A DNA stretch of 64,000 nucleotides from Mycobacterium lehmannii. Its GTDB lineage: Bacteria; Actinomycetota; Actinomycetes; Mycobacteriales; Mycobacteriaceae. Location: positions 186,001 to 250,000 of the forward strand of contig NZ_NKCN01000004.1 in NCBI RefSeq assembly GCF_002245535.1, written 5' to 3'. The notes under the pieces are model-generated. The model saw only the letters and a program-made list of their open reading frames with translations. It was not told the origin of the DNA and made no database searches. Shown here in pieces: positions 57,473-64,000 of the stretch (its first letter is position 1; each line of letters opens with the position of its first letter). A program made the position numbers and the translations under genes.

Positions 57473-59116
57473 ATGACGACCTCCCCATCGACCTCCCCAT
57501 CAACACGGCCGTCGAAATCCGGCTTCACTGCACACCTTTCACGGTTGACCTCGTTTGCGACGTCACCACAGGCCCAACCTGCCCGGCTGGGCTTCCTCGG
57601 CGCCGTGTTGATCACCGCCGGAGGGCTGGGCGCGGGAAGCACGCGCCTGCACGACCCGCTGCTGGAGTCGCTGCACCTGTCGTGGCTGCGGTTCGGGCAC
57701 GGCCTGGTGCTGTCGTCGATCCTGTTGTGGGGCGGTGTGGCACTGATGCTGGCGGCGTGGCTGTGGCTGGGACGACGGGTGATCGACCGCACCGCAACCG
57801 AATACACGATGGTGGCCACCACCGGCATCTGGCTGGCGCCGCTGCTGCTGAGCGTCCCGCTGTTCAGCCGCGACACCTACTCCTACCTCGCGCAGGGGGC
57901 ACTACTGCGCGACGGCCTCGACCCGTACGCGGTCGGGCCCGTCGACAACCCGAACTCGTTGCTGGACAACGTCAGTCCCATCTGGACCACCACCACGGCA
58001 CCGTACGGGCCGGGTTTCATCCTGATCGCCAAGTTCGTCACGATGCTGGTCGGCAACGATGTGGTCGCGGGCACCATGTTGTTGCGGCTGGGCATGCTTC
58101 CCGGCTTGGCGCTGCTGATCTGGGCCGCGCCGCGCGTCGCAAGACATATCGGCGCCGACGGTGCGACCGCGCTGTGGATCTGCGTGCTCAACCCGCTGGT
58201 GATCATCCACCTGATGGGCGGCGTGCACAACGAGATGCTGATGGTCGGCCTGATGATGGCAGGCATCGCGTTGACGTTCTCCGGCCGCCACCTGTGGGGC
58301 GTGAGCCTGATCGCCGCGGCGGTCGCGGTGAAAGCGACCGCGGGACTGGCGCTTCCGTTCATGGTCTGGGTGTGGGCGCGGGACATGCGCAACAGGCGCG
58401 ACGTCTCGGCGGTCAAGGCATTCGTGACGGCGTCGGCGGGCTCGGCGCTGATCTTCACCGCGGTGTTCGCCGTGCTGTCGTTTGCCGCGGGCGTCGGGCT
58501 GGGCTGGCTGACGGCCTTGGCGGGTTCGGTGAAGATCATCAACTGGCTGACCCTGCCCACCGCGGCGGCCAACGTGATCAACGCGGTCGGCGGCCTGTTC
58601 CTGCCGGTGAACTTCTATGCGGTGCTCGACGTCGCCAGGATCATCGGCATCGCGCTCATTGCACTGTCACTTCCGTTCGTGTGGTGGCGGTTTCGGCACA
58701 CCGACCGCGAAGCGCTGACCGGTATCGCGGTGGTGATGGTGATCGTGGTGCTTCTCGTGCCCGCGGCGCTGCCCTGGTACTACACCTGGCCGCTGGCCGT
58801 GGTGGCTGCGCTGGCTCAGAGCAGGCGGTCGATCGCGATCATCGCGGGCCTGTCGACGTGGATCATGGTGATCTGGAAACCCGATGGGGCGCACGGGATG
58901 TACTCGTGGCCCCACGTGCTGCTCTCGCTGGCATGCGCCGCGGTGGCGTGGTACTCGCTGAAGAACGCGCCGCAAAGAACACGGGCGGTCAATAAGCCAC
59001 GACCGTGGACGGTCAATAGGCCACGACCGCGGGCGGTCAATAAGCCATCGCCTGGGCCCGGCGCACCACCTCACGGGCCTGATGCGAGTGAAGAGCATCA
59101 ACGGGCCGAGCATTAG
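57473..59116 (+). CDS. mptA: Alpha-(1->6)-mannosyltransferase MptA (lipomannan/LAM elongation)
   Basis: 547 residues, ATG 57473, two bases after idsA2. A multi-pass GT-C membrane enzyme: a Ser/Thr/Pro-rich N-terminus, about 12 helices from residue ~40 to ~490, the first periplasmic loop SVPLFSRDTYSYLAQGALL with the catalytic acidic region, and the helix LPWYYTWPLAVVAAL. It uses polyprenyl-phospho-mannose to extend the alpha-1,6-mannan core of LM/LAM. The C-terminal ~45 residues contain three 8-residue repeats (RAVNKPRP, WTVNRPRP, RAVNKPSP) and overlap the convergent gene by 80 bp. Confidence 0.94.
   Translation: MTTSPSTSPSTRPSKSGFTAHLSRLTSFATSPQAQPARLGFLGAVLITAGGLGAGSTRLHDPLLESLHLSWLRFGHGLVLSSILLWGGVALMLAAWLWLGRRVIDRTATEYTMVATTGIWLAPLLLSVPLFSRDTYSYLAQGALLRDGLDPYAVGPVDNPNSLLDNVSPIWTTTTAPYGPGFILIAKFVTMLVGNDVVAGTMLLRLGMLPGLALLIWAAPRVARHIGADGATALWICVLNPLVIIHLMGGVHNEMLMVGLMMAGIALTFSGRHLWGVSLIAAAVAVKATAGLALPFMVWVWARDMRNRRDVSAVKAFVTASAGSALIFTAVFAVLSFAAGVGLGWLTALAGSVKIINWLTLPTAAANVINAVGGLFLPVNFYAVLDVARIIGIALIALSLPFVWWRFRHTDREALTGIAVVMVIVVLLVPAALPWYYTWPLAVVAALAQSRRSIAIIAGLSTWIMVIWKPDGAHGMYSWPHVLLSLACAAVAWYSLKNAPQRTRAVNKPRPWTVNRPRPRAVNKPSPGPGAPPHGPDASEEHQRAEH
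58982..59053. repeat. Three 24-bp tandem repeats at the mptA 3' end
   Basis: Units of the form CGGGCGGTCAATAAGCCACG + ACCG repeat three times (58982-59005, 59006-59029, 59030-59053) with few differences. On the plus strand they encode VNKPRP-type repeats of MptA; on the minus strand the third unit contains the stop codon of the Rv2175c-like gene. They look like a slippage expansion that lengthened the MptA tail. Confidence 0.85.
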
Positions 59117-59441
59117 GCAGTTCGCCGGTCGCGCCGTCGCGCCTGATGGTCAGGGATGCGTCGGGCGTGAACAGCCACCGAACGATCTCGGTGTGGTGGT
59201 AGCCCCCATCGCGCAGCACGACGAGTAGTCCGGGCAGGCTCTTGACGACGTGGCCGGTGTCGTCGAAGAACACTTTCGGAACCACGACGACCCCGTCGCG
59301 CCGGACGCCGATCAGATGGCCGTCCCGCAGCTGCTGATGCACTTTCGTCACCGCGACACCGAGCATCTCGGCGACGGTGGGTAGGTCGTAGACGTCCTCG
59401 CCGGGATCGAGGACATCCTCGGAGGCCGGAATACTGCTCAC
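59037..59441 (-). CDS. Rv2175c-like winged-helix DNA-binding protein (PknL substrate family)
   Basis: 134 residues from GTG 59441. A winged helix-turn-helix is in YDLPTVAEMLGVAVTKVHQQLRDGHLIGVRRDG; the C-terminal half (VKSLPGLLVVLRDGGYHHTEIVRWLF) is the conserved Rv2175c domain. In M. tuberculosis this protein binds DNA and is phosphorylated near its N-terminus by PknL, encoded divergently next door as here. No regulated gene has been firmly assigned. The 3' end overlaps mptA by 80 bp. Confidence 0.9.
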   Translation of the reverse strand: MSSIPASEDVLDPGEDVYDLPTVAEMLGVAVTKVHQQLRDGHLIGVRRDGVVVVPKVFFDDTGHVVKSLPGLLVVLRDGGYHHTEIVRWLFTPDASLTIRRDGATGELPNARPVDALHSHQAREVVRRAQAMAY

Positions 59442-59507
59442 CGCACCGAGTCTAAGTCTCCTAACCGTCGGCCGGAGCCGCAAGCCGCCGGTGTCGTGCT
59501 CCGTAAC

Positions 59508-60704
59508 ATGTCTCCGGTGGAGGCCTACCCGCGGACGGACCCGCTGCTGGGAACCGTGCTCGACGGTCGGTACCGCGTCGACGTGATGATCGCGACTGGG
59601 GGCATGTCGTCCGTGTACCGCGGACTCGATCTGCGGCTGGATCGTCCGGTCGCGCTGAAGGTGATGGACAGCCGCTATGCGGGCGACTCTCAGTTCCTCA
59701 CCAGGTTCCAGCGCGAGGCGCGCGCGGTGGCGCGGTTGACCGATCCGGGTCTGGTCGCGGTGTACGACCAGGGCGGCGGACGCACGGGCGGTCCTCCGCC
59801 GTTCCTGGTGATGGAACTCGTCGAGGGCGGCACGCTGCGGGAGCTGCTGCGCGAGCGTGGGCCGATGCCGCCGCACGCCGCCGCTGCGGTGCTCGGCCCG
59901 GTTCTCGGCGGGCTGGCCGCAGCACACCGCGCAGGCCTGGTGCACCGCGACGTCAAACCCGAGAACGTGCTGATCTCCGACGACGGCGACGTCAAGATCG
60001 CCGACTTCGGACTGGTGCGGGCGGTGGCCGAAGCCAAAATCACCTCGACCAGCGTCATCCTGGGCACCGCGGCGTATCTGTCACCCGAACAGGTCAGCAC
60101 CGGTGACGCCGATCCCCGCAGCGACGTCTACGCGGCGGGCATCTTGACCTACGAACTGCTGACCGGCCGCACGCCGTTCGCGGGCGACTCGGCGCTGGCC
60201 GTCGCGTATCAGCGGATGGACAATGACGTCCCGGCTCCGGGCTCGGTGATCGCTGGCGTGCCCGCGCAGTTCGACGAGCTGGTGTTGCGCGCGACCGCCC
60301 GCGATCCGGCCCGGCGCTATGCCGATGCCCGGGAGATGGGTGAGGAGCTCGAAGCGATCGTCGACGAACTCGGCCTCCCGCCGTTTCGGGTGCCGGCACC
60401 ACGCAACTCCGCTCAGAACGCGTCGGTTCCTCTTCACCCGCCTGCGGCGCCGCCGGCGGCTGCGGCCCCGCCCGCACCACGTCAGGCGACCCGGACGCTA
60501 CCGCGCGACGACTGGCAGGCCCCCGAACCCGAATACGAAACGGTGTCGGGACGGTTCGCCGGAATCGAGCTCGAGGAGTTCTACTGGGCGCGGCAGCGCG
60601 CCAGGCGCGCACTGCTGTTCTGGGTGATCGCGGTGATCACACTGACGGCGCTGGTTGCGGCGGTTGCGTGGACGACCGGCAGCAACCTGTCCAGCCTGAT
60701 CTAG
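59508..60704 (+). CDS. pknL: Serine/threonine protein kinase PknL
   Basis: 398 residues from ATG 59508; GTG 59517 is an equally fair start. Kinase motifs: glycine loop IATGGMSSVYRG, Lys in VALKVM, HRDVKPEN, DFGLVRA, activation loop TSTSVILGTAAYLSPEQ. A Pro/Ala-rich juxtamembrane linker (PPAAPPAAAAPPAPRQA) leads to one membrane helix at ~372-392, and only a few residues outside (TTGSNLSSLI). It lacks a PASTA sensor. Divergent from its predicted substrate gene, with 66 bp between the starts. Confidence 0.95.
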   Translation: MSPVEAYPRTDPLLGTVLDGRYRVDVMIATGGMSSVYRGLDLRLDRPVALKVMDSRYAGDSQFLTRFQREARAVARLTDPGLVAVYDQGGGRTGGPPPFLVMELVEGGTLRELLRERGPMPPHAAAAVLGPVLGGLAAAHRAGLVHRDVKPENVLISDDGDVKIADFGLVRAVAEAKITSTSVILGTAAYLSPEQVSTGDADPRSDVYAAGILTYELLTGRTPFAGDSALAVAYQRMDNDVPAPGSVIAGVPAQFDELVLRATARDPARRYADAREMGEELEAIVDELGLPPFRVPAPRNSAQNASVPLHPPAAPPAAAAPPAPRQATRTLPRDDWQAPEPEYETVSGRFAGIELEEFYWARQRARRALLFWVIAVITLTALVAAVAWTTGSNLSSLI

Positions 60705-62239
<1,535 letters not shown>

Positions 62240-62737
62240 TCACCGCTGGCCCGGCGCTTCACCGGTGGTCATCAGCTGGAACCGCCGCAAATTGTGGCGA
62301 GCGTCGACCAATGCATCGTGGGCGTCGCGCGGGCGCGGGGGCATGCGCGGCGAACCGCGCTCCTCCCAGAACTGGCGCAACTCGCGGGTGAAGCGCGGTA
62401 TCGCCGGCGGAAGATCGGTCATCGGGCCCCACAGCTGACACAACACGACGTGGTCGTAGGCGCCCACCCAGGCCCACAGCTCGATCGGCTCGTCTCCGTC
62501 GATTCCGAAGAAGTCCTCCAGCTCCGAGCGGATCTGCCGACGCGAGCGCCACAGCTGTGAGGACGGCGGCGGAAGCTTGGGCAACACATGCTTGCGGACC
62601 CAGCTGCCTGCCCGGTCAGGGTCGAATTCGGTTGACACGGCGTAATACTCGCGACCGTCCTCGGCGGCGACACCGATCGAGATCAGGTCGATGGTGCGCC
62701 CGTTGTCGATGAATTCCGTGTCGTAGAAGTAGCGCAC
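62240..62737 (-). CDS. DEDDh 3'-5' exoribonuclease (Rv2179c-like)
   Basis: 165 residues from GTG 62737. The acidic residues are visible in RYFYDTEFIDNG (D-x-E), WAWVGAYDHVVLCQL (third Asp) and DAHDALVDARHNLRRF (H and fourth Asp), the RNase T-type DEDDh site. Rv2179c in M. tuberculosis is the founding member of this family and degrades 3' single-stranded RNA overhangs. Its start shares one base with the stop of the upstream membrane protein gene (TAGTG), so the two are translationally coupled. Confidence 0.93.
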   Translation of the reverse strand: MRYFYDTEFIDNGRTIDLISIGVAAEDGREYYAVSTEFDPDRAGSWVRKHVLPKLPPPSSQLWRSRRQIRSELEDFFGIDGDEPIELWAWVGAYDHVVLCQLWGPMTDLPPAIPRFTRELRQFWEERGSPRMPPRPRDAHDALVDARHNLRRFQLMTTGEAPGQR

Positions 62738-63627
62738 TACGCGGGTTCCTTCTGGGGTGCGGCCGCGACCGACCGATCCTTCGGGGCGGGTGCGGCGTGG
62801 ATCTCGCGGTCGAGTTGCTCATCGACCTTGGCGTCGTCGGGAAACTTGGGCATACCCGCGATGGCGTCTTGCAGCCACAGTTTGGCCTGAACCACCGGGC
62901 GCCGCAGCCAGCGCTCGCGCTCCAGCGCCCGATGCATCTTGCGCGGGCGGTTCGTGTAGCGCCAGCGCGCCCAAGGCGCATGCGGCCTCGACAACCGGAT
63001 CGCTCCGACAAACAGCAGCGGCGTCACGAACATCCCCACCAGCCCGGTCCACACCTTGCCCTTGAGCAACACGATGACGGCCAGCATCAAGGTCAGCACG
63101 GCCGCCACGATCACGCCCGCCCGCGCGGTCAGCGAGTGGTCGTTGCGCCAGATGTCGATGTCGAAGAACGACAACGGGTTGAAGCCCAGGATCAGCAGGC
63201 CTGCGACGGCGACGGCGGCGAACACCGCATCGACCGAGGTTCGGCCGTCCTCGGCCCAGTACACGTCCTGCAAATGCAGGATCAGCGCGAACTCGTCAAG
63301 CACCAGCGCTGCACCGATTCCGAAAAAGATTGCCGCCGCCGTGAATTCGGGTACTCCCCCGTCGACACTCAACGTCACCATCGTCACACCGGAGATCATG
63401 ACCAGGACCACGCCGATCACCACGTGGTGGATGTGCAGCCCAGAGCCGGAAACAGAGATGTTGCGCGGCTGCCACCACTTGCGCGGCGCATCGCTGCCGG
63501 CATGCCTGCGGATGTACCGCACGATCGTGCGGGTGACGAAGAACGTCAGGATGAACGCGATCAGGCAGTACATGAGCGGCACCCGCGCGTGCGGGACGCC
63601 GAATACGAGGTGTAAGTCCGCGAGCAC
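62737..63627 (-). CDS. Integral membrane protein (Rv2180c-like)
   Basis: 296 residues from GTG 63627, with about seven membrane helices in the first ~225 residues. The loop VSGSGLHIHHVVIGVVLVMISG contains a conserved HIHH, and FGIGAALVLDEFALILHLQDVYW carries acidic and His residues within the membrane, a possible metal or substrate site. The C-terminal ~70 residues are cytoplasmic and basic (ARWRYTNRPRKMHRALERE). Function unknown. Confidence 0.9.
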   Translation of the reverse strand: MLADLHLVFGVPHARVPLMYCLIAFILTFFVTRTIVRYIRRHAGSDAPRKWWQPRNISVSGSGLHIHHVVIGVVLVMISGVTMVTLSVDGGVPEFTAAAIFFGIGAALVLDEFALILHLQDVYWAEDGRTSVDAVFAAVAVAGLLILGFNPLSFFDIDIWRNDHSLTARAGVIVAAVLTLMLAVIVLLKGKVWTGLVGMFVTPLLFVGAIRLSRPHAPWARWRYTNRPRKMHRALERERWLRRPVVQAKLWLQDAIAGMPKFPDDAKVDEQLDREIHAAPAPKDRSVAAAPQKEPA

Positions 63628-63711
63628 CCAGAAAACTTACGCCGACCTGCGCGTGTCGCGCCCGGGATACCGACCGACGCGCCGAGGCACCCCGATAGTC
63701 TGGTCAGCGAC

Positions 63712-64000
63712 ATGAGTACGTGGCGGTCGCCCGGCGGGGCTGGTTGGGGGCCAACGCTCGCCTGGCGGCTGTTTCAGCTGCTGACCCTGGCGGCGTTGGC
63801 CTGGGCGGGCTGGCGTGTGCTCGGCCGGGTGCCCTACCGCATCGACGTCGACGTCTACCGGATGGGCGGGCAGGCCTGGCTGGACGGCAGGCCGCTCTAC
63901 GCCGACGGCGCGATGTTCCACACCAGGGGCGGCCTCGATCTGCCGTTCACCTATCCCCCACTTGCCGCCGTGGTGTTCGCGCCGTTCGCGTTGCTGTCGC
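63712..64000 (+). CDS. GT87-type alpha-1,2-mannosyltransferase, 3' cut by window end (Rv2181-like)
   Basis: An open frame from ATG 63712 runs to the window edge (96 codons visible). The translation begins MSTWRSPGGAGWGPTLAWRL, then a membrane helix (LTLAALAWAGWRVL), the periplasmic segment PYRIDVDVYRMGGQAWLDGR with the catalytic-type Asp residues, and LPFTYPPLAAVVFAPFALL. This is the start of DUF2029/GT87 polyprenyl-phospho-mannose-dependent transferases. The Rv2181 enzyme adds alpha-1,2 branches to the mannan core of LM/LAM, matching mptA nearby. It is divergent from the Rv2180c-like gene. Confidence 0.87.
   Translation, partial: MSTWRSPGGAGWGPTLAWRLFQLLTLAALAWAGWRVLGRVPYRIDVDVYRMGGQAWLDGRPLYADGAMFHTRGGLDLPFTYPPLAAVVFAPFALLS

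Overview
This window is high-GC actinobacterial DNA and almost certainly comes from a fast-growing Mycobacterium (Mycolicibacterium type). Three things point there. The dcw cell-wall cluster runs in the order wag31-yggT-like-sepF-yggS-like-pgeF-ftsZ-ftsQ-murC-murG-ftsW-murD-mraY-murF-murE-pbpB-ftsL-rsmH-mraZ. It is followed by the lipomannan/pknL neighbourhood (lppM, idsA2, mptA, Rv2175c-like, pknL, aroG, Rv2179c-like, Rv2180c-like, Rv2181-like), which matches the M. tuberculosis Rv2145c-Rv2181 order as I remember it. Mycobacterial marker families (TIGR03084, 13E12/DUF222-HNH, LLM oxidoreductases, a diflavin nitrate reductase) are also present. No rRNA, tRNA, CRISPR array or insertion sequence was recognised.

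Layout. (1) 1-18.9 kb is an accessory catabolic region. A minus-strand operon (8370 to 520) with translationally coupled genes encodes a thiolase-like protein, its DUF35 zinc-ribbon/OB partner, an LLM monooxygenase, two pairs of hot-dog-fold dehydratase subunits, a crotonase with an altered active site, a TIGR03084 protein and an AtuA-like protein. Next comes a CYP153-type P450 module (AraC regulator divergent from ferredoxin, P450 and ferredoxin reductase), which would start hydroxylation of an alkane or terpenoid-like chain. A third set follows: TetR, alpha/beta hydrolase, thioesterase, TetR, then thiolase, zinc alcohol dehydrogenase and a carboxymuconolactone-decarboxylase-like protein, closed by a strong intrinsic terminator at 18862-18885. 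(2) 19-26.6 kb has a 13E12-family HNH gene with a near-consensus LexA box directly upstream of its start, then a nitrate assimilation pair (narK and a monomeric diflavin nitrate reductase, NasN type). (3) 26.7-33.8 kb has miscellaneous genes: a hydrolase, two tandem phospholipase-D paralogues, a glutamine amidotransferase-like protein, a TIGR01777 epimerase, a phosphoribosyltransferase and a small membrane protein. (4) 33.8-54.1 kb is the dcw division and peptidoglycan cluster on the minus strand, with MraZ boxes upstream of mraZ. (5) 54.3-64.0 kb holds DUF3040, GNAT, lppM, prenyl synthase, mptA, the PknL/Rv2175c signalling pair, DAHP synthase, an exoribonuclease, a membrane protein and the start of an alpha-1,2-mannosyltransferase cut by the window end.

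How the genes work together. Regions 4 and 5 build the cell envelope: MurC-F, MraY and MurG make lipid II; FtsW and PbpB polymerise and cross-link septal peptidoglycan; FtsZ, SepF, FtsQ, FtsL and Wag31 position division and polar growth; MptA and the Rv2181-like enzyme extend and branch lipomannan. Region 1 looks like a CoA-thioester beta-oxidation or retro-aldol pathway for an unidentified hydrophobic substrate. The least described parts are the double HadAB-like operon with its thiolase/DUF35 pair, the tandem PLD proteins with non-canonical first HKD motifs, and short tandem repeats at the ends of mptA, ftsL and between pknL and aroG.
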